Source: Pseudomonadota bacterium
GTDB taxonomy: Bacteria > Pseudomonadota > Alphaproteobacteria > Dongiales > Dongiaceae
DNA: 64,000 nucleotides
Direction: 5' to 3'
NCBI GenBank assembly: GCA_016183985.1
Contig: JACPDN010000006.1
Coordinates: 1,550,001 to 1,614,000 of the forward strand
A model generated the notes under the pieces. The model saw only the letters and a program-made list of their open reading frames with translations. It did no database searches and had not been told where the DNA came from. How positions within the stretch are numbered: position 1 is the stretch's first letter; every line of letters starts with the position of its first letter. Below, one piece after another: positions 50,767-58,405 of the stretch. Position numbers and translations under genes: made by a program.

Positions 50767-51456
50767 ATGCGCCTGCATCAGCCGATCGCCCTCGCCGCCC
50801 TCATCACCCTGCTGCTGGGATGCAGCCAGGTGCCGATGCCGCAAGCGACCAGCACGACCTATCGCATCGGCGAGACGGACTTTGTCTTTGCCGATGACGT
50901 GGTGCTGCAGACCTGGCCCGTGATCGCCAAGCAGACGCCGCTGCATTTCGCCCGTGTGGCACTACAGATGACACCGCAGGCGCTCAGCCCCGATTTGCCG
51001 TCCAAGGGCCGGATCCAAATCGACGTGCTGGCGCCCCAGCAGAGCCCCCGTCCCGCCGGCATCCTCGCGGCCAATTTCACCGATTGGGCTGGCCGGGAGA
51101 CGGCGCCGGCCGGCAGCAACTATCTATACGACCCGCATTCCAAGCTGCTGCCCGATGGCGGCAGGAGTCATTATCGATCGGCCCTGGCACCGGCCGGCCT
51201 GGTGGCCCTGGAACCCGCAAGCGGCACCGACGCGTCGCCGCGTTTCTTCCTGCATCTTGACGGCGGCGTGGTCGACCGCGTCATCGAATGTCGCAGCGAT
51301 GTGCCGCCATCGAAGAATGTCGGCGAATATTGCGCGTTGCGGCCGGAAGCCGGTGCCGATTTCGGCTATCGGATCTTCTTCCCGCGCGCCCTGCTCCCGG
51401 AATGGCAGGCACTCGATGCCGCGACGCGCGCCTATATCAGCGCCGCCCGCCGCTAA
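50767..51456 (+). CDS. Lipoprotein of unknown function
   Basis: A 229-residue predicted lipoprotein: signal about 1-18 with lipobox LLLGC (Cys19), then a beta-rich mature part (TTYRIGETDFVFADDVVLQ..., GILAANFTDWAGRETAPAGSNYLYDP..., RVIECRSD). No family was recognised. GGGAGG lies 7 bases before ATG 50767; the earlier in-frame ATG 50752 sits on top of that ribosome site. It follows dadA by 56 bases on the same strand; cotranscription is possible, but a functional link is not obvious. Confidence 0.72.
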   Translation: MRLHQPIALAALITLLLGCSQVPMPQATSTTYRIGETDFVFADDVVLQTWPVIAKQTPLHFARVALQMTPQALSPDLPSKGRIQIDVLAPQQSPRPAGILAANFTDWAGRETAPAGSNYLYDPHSKLLPDGGRSHYRSALAPAGLVALEPASGTDASPRFFLHLDGGVVDRVIECRSDVPPSKNVGEYCALRPEAGADFGYRIFFPRALLPEWQALDAATRAYISAARR

Positions 51457-51527
51457 CGCATTCGCTCCCGGCGGCCATACGGGAACGGCTCCGCTTCCCC
51501 CTGTGATTCCGGCAGTATCGGCGCCGT

Positions 51528-52415
51528 TTAGCTCGTGAGCATCGCCGCCCAGGCGGCGGGCGTGCGGCCATAGGCGCGTTTGAACTGCCGGGTGAAATGG
51601 CTCTGATCTGCAAAGCCGGTCGCCGCGGCGATCTCGGCAAGATCGGTGCCAAGGACAAGCAGGCCGCGGGCCCGGTCGAGGCGGCGCATGACCAGGTAAT
51701 TATAGGGCGATGTGCCATAGAGCTGGCGGAAATGCCGGTTGAGCGTGAAGCGGTCGAGCCCGCTCACCGCCTCGAGATCGTCGGCGCTGACTTGGCCGGT
51801 CGCCGCTTCCAGATAGAGCCGCGCCAACTCCGCCTCGCGGCGGGCGAGTTTCGGCGGGCGGCCGGTGCGCCCCATCGTGGCACCGGGATCGTTGGCCGCC
51901 ATCGCATCCGCGAGGGCCGATACAATCTCCACCTGTTCCAGATCGTCGAGCGGCCGGTCCATATCGCGCAAGGCCAGGCCGATCGCCATCATCAGGCGCG
52001 GATCGCGTGAGACGACATTGCGCAGGAACGGCAGATGCCGGGCCCGCCCCTCAAGTGCTGCCGAAATCCGGTGCGGCGCCACATAGATCATGCGATAGCG
52101 GAATCCCTCCGGCACGCCGGCACGGCCGTTATGGGATTCGTCCGGATAGAGCACGATGACCTGTCCCTCGACGCTGTCGCGCCTTGCGCCGCGATAGTCG
52201 AAGCATTGCACGCCGCTCAAGGTGAGGCCCAGCGCATAGGTATCGTGCCGGTGGTCGTCATAGGCATGGCCGGTGAAGAAGGCATCGAGGCGGTCGAGCC
52301 CCGGCGCCGGCGGGGCGAAACGCAGCCAGCCGCCGGCATCGCCCTTTCCGCCGGATCGTACAAGACGCCGGGCGGGCTCTTTCCCTATCTTTCGGTCCAG
52401 TGCCGAGGAACCCAT
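51528..52415 (-). CDS. AraC-family regulator paired with DUF2000
   Basis: A 295-residue regulator. The N-terminal arabinose-binding-like cupin (about 45-180) has FFTGHAYDDHRHDTYALGLTLSGVQCFDYRG and VIVLYPDESHNG. The C-terminal HTH pair (about 195-295) includes GFADQSHFTRQFKRAYGRTPAAW. The predicted start codon (52415-52413) overlaps the start codon of the oppositely oriented DUF2000 gene. No later start codon fits the cupin, so each promoter must lie inside the other gene. AraC/DUF2000 divergent pairs are familiar, and control of DUF2000 is the likely role. Confidence 0.9.
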   Translation of the reverse strand: MGSSALDRKIGKEPARRLVRSGGKGDAGGWLRFAPPAPGLDRLDAFFTGHAYDDHRHDTYALGLTLSGVQCFDYRGARRDSVEGQVIVLYPDESHNGRAGVPEGFRYRMIYVAPHRISAALEGRARHLPFLRNVVSRDPRLMMAIGLALRDMDRPLDDLEQVEIVSALADAMAANDPGATMGRTGRPPKLARREAELARLYLEAATGQVSADDLEAVSGLDRFTLNRHFRQLYGTSPYNYLVMRRLDRARGLLVLGTDLAEIAAATGFADQSHFTRQFKRAYGRTPAAWAAMLTS

Positions 52416-52842
52416 GACCGAAACACCTTTCCGCTTCGAGACCAAGATCGCCATCGTGGTGCGCGAGGATCTCGCTGCCTGGCAGAAGCTCAATGTCACC
52501 GCCTTCCTGGCGGGTGGCCTCCCTGGATCATACCCGGAACTCCCGGGTGAGTTCTACCGGGACGCATCGGGCAGGCATTACGGCAAGCTCATCCGCCAGC
52601 CGATCCTGATCTTTGCGGCCGACACGGCGGAACTCGTCCGCACACGCCAGCGTGCTGCCGATCGAAACCTGCAGGTTTCGATCTATACCGAGGAACTGTT
52701 CGCGACCGGCAACGATGCCGACAACCGCGCCGCTGTTGCCGCCGTACCGACTGAAGCCTTGAACCTGGTAGGCCTTGCCATCCATGCCGACAGGAAAGAG
52801 GTCGACAAGGTGATCAAAGGGCTGAAGCTGCATGGTGCCTAG
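52414..52842 (+). CDS. DUF2000 family protein
   Basis: A 142-residue DUF2000 protein: RFETKIAIVVREDLAAWQKLNVTAFLAGGLPG, YGKLIRQPILIFAADTAELVRTRQRAADR, VSIYTEELFATGNDADNRAAVAAVP and LNLVGLAIHADRKEVDKVIKGLKLHG are the full family pattern. The fold is peptidyl-tRNA hydrolase II-like; the function is unknown. GAGGAA lies just before ATG 52414, whose first bases are also the complement of the AraC start codon. It shares CTAG with the convergent XRE gene (52839-52842). Confidence 0.93.
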   Translation: MTETPFRFETKIAIVVREDLAAWQKLNVTAFLAGGLPGSYPELPGEFYRDASGRHYGKLIRQPILIFAADTAELVRTRQRAADRNLQVSIYTEELFATGNDADNRAAVAAVPTEALNLVGLAIHADRKEVDKVIKGLKLHGA

Positions 52843-53642
52843 GCCGGGATGAGCCTGCGTAAAGCGCCCGCCGTCGCCGCATCTGCCGGCAGAAACGTCT
52901 CGACCGCCAGCTCCGACAAGGTCACGTCGCGCGGCGTGCCGAAGACCATGGTCGTACTGAGAAAGGAAAGAACACCGGTATCGGATTGCAAGCGCAGCGG
53001 CACCGCGATAGCGCCATCAGCCGATACGGGGCCCGCATCAAGGACCGGCGCTGGATAGGCGGTGAGTTCAACAAGCAGGTCGCTTAAAGTCGGATCGCCC
53101 GTTTCGGCGATCTGGTGTTTGAGGCGTTCCAGCAAATGATGCCGCCATTCCCCCAGATTGAGGATGCGCGGGGCAAGGCCTTCCGGATGCAGGCTGACGC
53201 GCAGCGCATTGACGGGCCCGTTGAGGAGATGCGGCGCGACACTGGCAAGGAGCGGTGTCACCGCATCGTTCGCCATCACCATGCGCCAGTGACGATCGAT
53301 AGCAAGGGCCGGAAACGGCGCATGGGCCTTCAGTAGTGCCTCGATCGCCATGCGTACCGATGCCATCGCCGGATCGTCGAGGCCGCGTTCCGGATAGAGC
53401 GGCGCGAACCCCGCCGCCAGCAGCAGATGATTGCGCTCCCGCAAGGGGATCTCCAGCCGCTCGGCTAGGCGCAGCAGCATGTCGCGGCTGGCGCTGGCGC
53501 GGCCGGTTTCGATGAAAGAGAGATGCCGGGTCGAGATTTCCGCATCGAGCGCCAGGTCGAGCTGGCTCAAACGCCGCTGCTGGCGCCAATGCCTGAGATG
53601 GTCGCCGGGCTTGCGCGGCCGGCTCTGTTGCTGTGTCTCCAT
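52839..53642 (-). CDS. XRE-family regulator with MmyB-like ligand domain
   Basis: A 267-residue regulator. The helix-turn-helix is at about 12-70 (GDHLRHWRQQRRLSQLDLALDAEISTRHLSFIETGRASASRDMLLRLAE), and the C-terminal MmyB-type PAS-like ligand-binding domain about 100-260 (ALAIDRHWRMVMANDAVTPLL...). Such regulators often sit next to and control a divergent oxidoreductase or NTF2-fold gene, here the gene at 53757. Start METQQQ at 53642 is preferred; ATG 53663 adds seven residues. Confidence 0.92.
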   Translation of the reverse strand: METQQQSRPRKPGDHLRHWRQQRRLSQLDLALDAEISTRHLSFIETGRASASRDMLLRLAERLEIPLRERNHLLLAAGFAPLYPERGLDDPAMASVRMAIEALLKAHAPFPALAIDRHWRMVMANDAVTPLLASVAPHLLNGPVNALRVSLHPEGLAPRILNLGEWRHHLLERLKHQIAETGDPTLSDLLVELTAYPAPVLDAGPVSADGAIAVPLRLQSDTGVLSFLSTTMVFGTPRDVTLSELAVETFLPADAATAGALRRLIPA

Positions 53643-53756
53643 GGGCCGGATCATAGCGGGCAAAAATAATCGTCGCCATTACCTCTCACGTAATCGACCC
53701 GCGGCGCCAGGCGGCACATCTTCTCCCTCGTCAACGCACAACCGATGGAGAGAAGC

Positions 53757-54146
53757 ATGACCATGAACGCCCCAGAAAAGAACGCCCTGGAAATCGCCCG
53801 AAACTACATCGCCTGCTGGAACGAGATCGATATCGACCGCCGTCGCGCGCTCCTCGAAACGCATTGGCAGGCGCAGGCGGATTATGTCGACCCGTTGATG
53901 GCTGGCGCCAATTTGCTGGAAATCGAAGCCCTCATCGCCGCCGTGCAGGCGCGCTTTCCCGGCCACAGCTTCACGCTGAAGGAGGGTACCGAAGGGCATA
54001 ACGGGCGCATCCGCTTTTCCTGGAGCCTGGATGACAACAATGCGCCGCAGATGCCAGCCATCGCGCATGGCACGGATTTCGTGACGCTCGGCGCTGACGG
54101 CAGGATCGCGCACGTCACCGGCTTCCTCGATCAGGTCGCTGCCTGA
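53757..54146 (+). CDS. NTF2-fold (SnoaL-like) protein
   Basis: A 129-residue SnoaL-like protein: EIARNYIACWNEIDIDRRRALLETHWQAQADYVDPLMAGANLLEIEALIAAVQARFPGHSF and the terminal VTLGADGRIAHVTGFLDQV are typical. Members isomerise or bind small hydrophobic molecules. GGAGAG lies 5 bases before ATG 53757. Divergent from the XRE regulator and closed by a clear terminator at 54152-54192, so it is a single-gene unit. Confidence 0.9.
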   Translation: MTMNAPEKNALEIARNYIACWNEIDIDRRRALLETHWQAQADYVDPLMAGANLLEIEALIAAVQARFPGHSFTLKEGTEGHNGRIRFSWSLDDNNAPQMPAIAHGTDFVTLGADGRIAHVTGFLDQVAA

Positions 54147-54151
54147 GGAAC

Positions 54152-54192
54152 AAAAATGCCCGGGTCGGCAAAGGCCGCCCGGGCTGCTTTTG
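54152..54192. terminator. Bidirectional rho-independent terminator
   Basis: GCCCGGG-T-CGGC (54158-54169) pairs with GCCG-CCCGGGC (54174-54184) around an AAAG loop, with one bulged T. The hairpin is flanked by AAAAAT on the left and TGCTTTTG on the right, so it can end both the NTF2-fold gene (plus) and the GGDEF-EAL gene (minus). Confidence 0.85.
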
Positions 54193-54201
54193 TCGTACCG
54201 A

Positions 54202-56079
54202 CTATTCCGCCGCCTTGGCGGGAATAAGCGGAAGCTCGGATTGGGCCCGGCCCTGTGCATTGGCCCAAAGATGGGCGATGGCGGTGCGCGACATCGGCTT
54301 GCCGAGCAGATAGCCCTGCGCCTGGTCGCAATCCTCGTTCTGCAGCCAGGCAAGCTGGGCCGCCGTCTCGACGCCTTCGGCCGTCACGGTGATGCGCAGC
54401 GACCGGCCGAGCGCGATGACCGCGCGCACGATCGACATCGAATCCGGATTTTCCTCCATCGCCCAGATGAAGGACCGGTCGATCTTGATCTTGTCGAAGG
54501 GGAAGCGGTGCAGATAGCTCAAGGACGAGAAGCCGGTGCCGAAATCGTCGAGCGAAATGCGGATGCCATGGGCCTTCAACGCTTTCAGCGTCGCCAATGT
54601 CCGCTCGGTATCTTCGATCAGCACACCTTCGGTGATTTCCAATTCCAGCTGGCGCGGGCACAGGCCCGTTTCATCCAGAATGGCGAGAATCCGTTCGGCA
54701 AGATCGGGTTGGCGGAATTGGAGCGGCGACAGATTGACGGCAACGGTCTTGTCGGCCGGCCAGCTCGCCGCTTCACGACAGGCCGTGTGCAGCACCCAAT
54801 CGCCAAGCTGCATGATCAGGCCGCATTCTTCGGCGAGCGGGATGAACTCGGTGGGTGAGACATTGCCGCGTTCGGGATGATGCCAGCGCAACAGCGCCTC
54901 GCAGCCGGTCACGGTCAGGTGTTCACAATCGACCAGCGGCTGGTAATGAAGTTCGAGCTGATTGGAGCTCAGCGCCTGGCGCAGATCGCGCTCAAGGCGG
55001 CGGCGCTCCTGCAAGCGCATATCCATTTCCGATTCGAAGAAGCGATAGGCATTGCCGCCCGCTTCTTTCGCCCGGCCCAGCGCCGTATCGGCGGCACGCA
55101 GCAATTCGTCGCCATTGATGCCGTCGCTGGGGAAGAGCGCGATACCGATGCTGGTGCCGATATTGATATGATGACCGCAGATCGTGAAGGGTTCGGACAA
55201 AGCCTTTACCAGACGATCGGCCATGAAGGCGGGACCGTCGGGATGAGCAAGCCCCACTTGGATGAACGCGAATTCGTCGGCGCCGAGGCGCGCCACGGTA
55301 TCATCGGCACGGGTCGTTTGCGTGAGGCGGAGCGAGACCTGACGCAGCAATTCATCGCCGATCTCGGGCCCCAGCAGATCATTCACCGGCTTGAAGCGGT
55401 CGAGATCGAGACAGAGGACGGCGACCGTCGAGCCGCTGCGCCGCGCCCGCGCCATGGCTTGGGCGAGGCGGTCGCGGAAGAGATTGCGGTTGGGGAGGCC
55501 CGTGAGGGCATCGTGATGCGCGAGATGCAGGATGCGCTCTTCGGCCGCCTTGCGCTCGCGGATGTCACGCACGGCGACGACGCGGGCGTCGCCATTTTCG
55601 AACGGCATGGTGCGGGCATGCACTTCGACCGGGATCGTGCTGCCATCGGCATGGCGCAATTGGAACTCGACCGGCGTGTCGCCCACTTCGTTGGCGGCAC
55701 CCTTGTTGATCTCTTCCAGCTGAGCGCGCAGCAGATTGTGGCCCGAGGGCGCGCAGAGATCATAGAGGCTGCGGCCGATGAGCAGTTCCTGCGGCCAGCC
55801 GAGAATGGCGGCCAGCGCCGTATTGGCGTCGAGCACGATGCCGTTGCGATGGATGATGAGGCCTTCGAAGGTCGCATCGGCCAATTGGCGGAACCGCGCT
55901 TCACTGGTGCGAAGGCGCGCCTCGCTCTCGCGCAAGGCGGCCGTTTCAGCCCTCACCCGCGCCGAACGCGGCATGAAATGAACGAGCAGGCAGCCCGCCA
56001 CGCCCAAGGCGATGGCGATCGTTAGGCAGAGGGCCGGAACCAGAGGTTCGGCAGCTATCGTCTCAAAAAGCGGCGACAT
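54202..56079 (-). CDS. PAS-GGDEF-EAL cyclic-di-GMP protein
   Basis: A 625-residue membrane-anchored protein. TM helix about 12-34, PAS domain about 60-175, GGDEF domain about 185-350, EAL domain about 365-610. The GGDEF site reads GADEF (266-270), so cyclase activity is doubtful. The EAL domain is complete: CEALLRWHHPERG with EAL at 394-396, and DDFGTGFSSLSYL, so phosphodiesterase activity is likely, perhaps with the GGDEF half as a GTP sensor. The signal for the PAS domain is unknown. A terminator follows. Confidence 0.94.
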   Translation of the reverse strand: MSPLFETIAAEPLVPALCLTIAIALGVAGCLLVHFMPRSARVRAETAALRESEARLRTSEARFRQLADATFEGLIIHRNGIVLDANTALAAILGWPQELLIGRSLYDLCAPSGHNLLRAQLEEINKGAANEVGDTPVEFQLRHADGSTIPVEVHARTMPFENGDARVVAVRDIRERKAAEERILHLAHHDALTGLPNRNLFRDRLAQAMARARRSGSTVAVLCLDLDRFKPVNDLLGPEIGDELLRQVSLRLTQTTRADDTVARLGADEFAFIQVGLAHPDGPAFMADRLVKALSEPFTICGHHINIGTSIGIALFPSDGINGDELLRAADTALGRAKEAGGNAYRFFESEMDMRLQERRRLERDLRQALSSNQLELHYQPLVDCEHLTVTGCEALLRWHHPERGNVSPTEFIPLAEECGLIMQLGDWVLHTACREAASWPADKTVAVNLSPLQFRQPDLAERILAILDETGLCPRQLELEITEGVLIEDTERTLATLKALKAHGIRISLDDFGTGFSSLSYLHRFPFDKIKIDRSFIWAMEENPDSMSIVRAVIALGRSLRITVTAEGVETAAQLAWLQNEDCDQAQGYLLGKPMSRTAIAHLWANAQGRAQSELPLIPAKAAE

Positions 56080-56223
56080 GCTTGGCCTGTTCAGGGCTTC
56101 CCAAAAAGCGAATCTGTCCGATCGGAAAAAATCGGCTCTCGCTTTATAGGCAGCAGAATCTGAATCAGAGATTAACGCCGCTATATCATGGTGTGTGGAG
56201 ACGGCATTCCTTTTTAACGCACA

Positions 56224-57087
56224 CTATAAGATACGGAGAAAGGGCTGACCCGACACCGCCTGCAGGAAAGTTGCCATGACCAGTGCGACCAGCAGGACAG
56301 CGCCCGCCAGCACCAGGACACGCGCCTGCTTTGGCCGGAACCGGTCGGCAAGCCAGCCCAGAAGCGGCAAAGCCTGCATGATATGGGTGGAGAAGAAATG
56401 GGAAACCCGCAGATCGCCGCCGGTCGTCGACCAGCCGAGGAGCGGCAGGCCGCCGGCATCGCTGAAGGCGCCCCCCACCCAATGCCCCGCCGGATAGCCC
56501 AGCGCTGCGGGAATGGCGCCCGCGCTCATGATGCCGGCCGTCACCAAGGTCGCCACGGATCCCAGGGTGAGGCCGAGGCCGGCCCCCAGACGCACACCGG
56601 CAGCGACGTCCCGGCGCGGGAATTTGAGAATATGGCGGCCGAGATCGAAGCTTTGCACCACCAGCAGCACGGCCCCCACCCCCATGATTGCATAGAGCAC
56701 CGTTTCCATCATGGTCGCCCCGTTGAAATGCGAGGCGCGGCCGCGGGCGGCCTGCAGGCTGATATAGGCGATCTCAAAAAAGCCCGCTCCCAGCGCCAGC
56801 AGGAAACTGCGCCGCATATAGATACCCTGCCGCCATTCCGGCGCCAGGAGGCCCATGGCCCAGGCGAGCGTCGCATAATGAAGGGCGAGGGAGAGCGCGA
56901 ACTTCGTCGGCTTCACCCAGACACTGACGTCGTTGAGCGTGCGCGGATCGAGGGATTGCAGGATCAAGGCCGGCGGCAGAAAGACCAGCATCAGGGCGAC
57001 GCCCTGGAAGGCAAGGCGCTGGGCATCGGATGAAGGTACCGGTCGGGCGGGCAGAGCCGGCGCGGGTGCAGCGAGCATCGCGATCAT
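56224..57087 (-). CDS. Multi-pass membrane protein in a TetR-controlled operon
   Basis: A 287-residue integral membrane protein with about seven hydrophobic segments, e.g. GVALMLVFLPPALIL, VLYAIMGVGAVLLVVQSF, LTLGSVATLVTAGIMSAG and VLVLAGAVLLVALVMATFLQAV. Notable blocks are LNDVSVWVKPTKFALSLALHYATLAWAMGLL and HFFSTHIMQALPLLGWLADRF with two conserved-looking His. No family name can be given with confidence. The start at 57087 has no clear ribosome site; ATG 57078 is an alternative. It follows the DUF4281 gene after 14 bases. Confidence 0.8.
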   Translation of the reverse strand: MIAMLAAPAPALPARPVPSSDAQRLAFQGVALMLVFLPPALILQSLDPRTLNDVSVWVKPTKFALSLALHYATLAWAMGLLAPEWRQGIYMRRSFLLALGAGFFEIAYISLQAARGRASHFNGATMMETVLYAIMGVGAVLLVVQSFDLGRHILKFPRRDVAAGVRLGAGLGLTLGSVATLVTAGIMSAGAIPAALGYPAGHWVGGAFSDAGGLPLLGWSTTGGDLRVSHFFSTHIMQALPLLGWLADRFRPKQARVLVLAGAVLLVALVMATFLQAVSGQPFLRIL

Positions 57088-57101
57088 CACAAGGCTACTC
57101 C

Positions 57102-57542
57102 CTAAAGCGCTGTGGACGCGGCGCGCCGGCTGAGACGGCCGGCGGCAAGGATGGCGTAGAACAGCAGCAGGCCCAGCGGCCCGAACATGAAGGTGGCAGC
57201 CAGGATCGGCGCTTGCACCAGGCGGCTGAGGCACATGGCGTCGGTGCGCTCCGCGATCCAGAGGCCGACGAAGAGATCGAAGGCAAGGTAATGCACCCAG
57301 CCCGCAATGAGCACGGCGTCGCTGGCAAACAGCGCCCGCACTTCGGTGATCGAATTGAAGCCGCCCCCTTCGACCGTGAAGAAATAGCCGAAAATCAGCG
57401 TCACATAGAGCAGTGCCAGGGCGCCCAACAGGCCATAACGGAGGGTGCCGATCAGCATCGCCCAGCGCGGCAACAGGATCAGCGCGGCCCAGGCGATGAG
57501 GGCTGCGGTGCTGGCTGCCTGAAACAACGCGTCCCAATCCAT
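57102..57542 (-). CDS. DUF4281 (ABA4-like) membrane protein
   Basis: A 146-residue protein with four helices and the ABA4/DUF4281 signature: FNSITEVRALFASDAVLIAGWVHYLAFDLFVGLWIAERTDA, then FMFGPLGLLLFYAI. Plant ABA4 is needed for neoxanthin formation; bacterial members are of unknown function but may be isomerase-like. GGAGG lies 5 bases before ATG 57542. A perfect 16-bp inverted repeat with its promoter is upstream, shared with the TetR gene facing it. First gene of the membrane-protein pair. Confidence 0.9.
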   Translation of the reverse strand: MDWDALFQAASTAALIAWAALILLPRWAMLIGTLRYGLLGALALLYVTLIFGYFFTVEGGGFNSITEVRALFASDAVLIAGWVHYLAFDLFVGLWIAERTDAMCLSRLVQAPILAATFMFGPLGLLLFYAILAAGRLSRRAASTAL

Positions 57543-57561
57543 CCTCGCCTCCACTGTAATG

Positions 57562-57606
57562 TTGACAGTGACTAGATTATCTATCGCGATATCTAGTCAC
57601 TGTCAA
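57562..57606. promoter_or_regulatory. TetR operator with embedded promoter
   Basis: TTGACAGTGACTAGAT (57562-57577) and ATCTAGTCACTGTCAA (57591-57606) are a perfect 16-bp inverted repeat with a 13-base spacer. Each arm starts with a TTGACA -35 hexamer on its own strand. On the minus strand TTGACA is followed after 17 bases by TAGATA, a plausible -10 for the DUF4281 operon. Binding by the adjacent TetR protein would block it. Confidence 0.8.
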
Positions 57607-57663
57607 GATACCGTTTGACCGGAATCCGCAGCGCGCGCTATGTCGGATGGGACGGGGAGGATC

Positions 57664-58260
57664 ATGGCCAGGAAAACCAGCTATCATCACGGCAATCTGC
57701 GGGCGGCCTTGCTCAAGGCCGCTTTGGAGATTCTGGAGCGGGAGGGGCTTGCCGGTCTCACCTTGCGCAAGGTGGCGGCCAGGGCCCGCGTTTCCCATGC
57801 GGCACCGGCACATCATTTCCCGACGCTCAAGGCACTGGAAACGGCCCTGGCCACCATCGCCTTCGAGCGCTTCCGCGATGCCATGGCGACAGCGCGCGCG
57901 GCAGCCGCCAATGATGCGGCAGCACAGATCAGCGCCGCGGGCGAGGGCTATCTCACCTTCGCGCGCGAGAACCCTGCCCTCTTCCGCCTGATGTTCGTGG
58001 AAAGCCAGCTCGATTGGTCAGATGCCGCCCTGAAAGAAGCGGCCACGGCAAGCTTCCAGCAACTGGTCGAGATCACGGCCCCCTTTGCCGATCAGCTGGG
58101 GCTCGCAAGCGAGGCCGACCGTGCGGAACTGCAGCGCCTGGTCTGGGCCAATGCCCATGGCTTTGCCCATCTCTATATCGACGGCAAAATGCCGGCCGAT
58201 GCCAAAGCACCGGATCTGGCGCGTTTCCTGATGCCGGCAAAAAGCCCACCCCGATCCTGA
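57664..58260 (+). CDS. TetR/AcrR-family repressor
   Basis: A 198-residue TetR-family regulator: SYHHGNLRAALLKAALEILEREGLAGLTLRKVAARARVSHAAPAHHFPTLKAL is the DNA-binding domain, with a helical ligand domain after about residue 80 of the WHG-containing group (WANAHGFAHLYIDGKM). ATG 57664 has GGGGAGG about 4-5 bases upstream. It faces the DUF4281-membrane operon across the inverted repeat at 57562-57606, so autorepression plus control of that operon is expected. Its stop lies inside an 18-bp tandem repeat. Confidence 0.94.
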   Translation: MARKTSYHHGNLRAALLKAALEILEREGLAGLTLRKVAARARVSHAAPAHHFPTLKALETALATIAFERFRDAMATARAAAANDAAAQISAAGEGYLTFARENPALFRLMFVESQLDWSDAALKEAATASFQQLVEITAPFADQLGLASEADRAELQRLVWANAHGFAHLYIDGKMPADAKAPDLARFLMPAKSPPRS

Positions 58261-58302
58261 AAGAAGCCCCGATCCTGAAAGAAGTCCCGACCCCAAAAGA
58301 GG
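58249..58302. repeat. Tandem 18-bp repeat at the TetR gene 3' end
   Basis: CCCCGATCCTGAAAGAAG occurs perfectly at 58249-58266 and 58267-58284, followed by a degenerate third copy ending AAAAGAGG at 58302. The TetR stop TGA (58258-58260) is inside the first unit. Recent slippage duplication is the simplest explanation. Confidence 0.8.
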
Positions 58303-58326
58303 CTTGGGGTGTTTCGCGCCAAGGTG

Positions 58327-58358
58327 CCCCTCACCCCAACCCCTCTCGCTGCAAGCGG
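58327..58358. repeat. GC-rich palindromic intergenic repeat (C-rich family)
   Basis: CCCCTCACCCC is followed by GCTGCAAGC and GGGGTGAGGGG, the latter at 58347-58357. This matches the outer arms at 24406-24459 and the block at 104-146, with a shortened centre. It lies between the TetR gene and the DUF2336 gene stop. Confidence 0.75.
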
Positions 58359-58405
58359 GGTGAGGGGCGTGGCACGATTTGGAATATTGGTAATGCCCTG
58401 GCCCG

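Noticed and set aside
2454-56079. A LapD/LapG-type biofilm switch combining the cysteine peptidases and the GGDEF-EAL protein
   Set aside because: The GGDEF-EAL protein has a single N-terminal helix and PAS domain rather than the periplasmic receptor module of LapD, and no adhesin gene is present.
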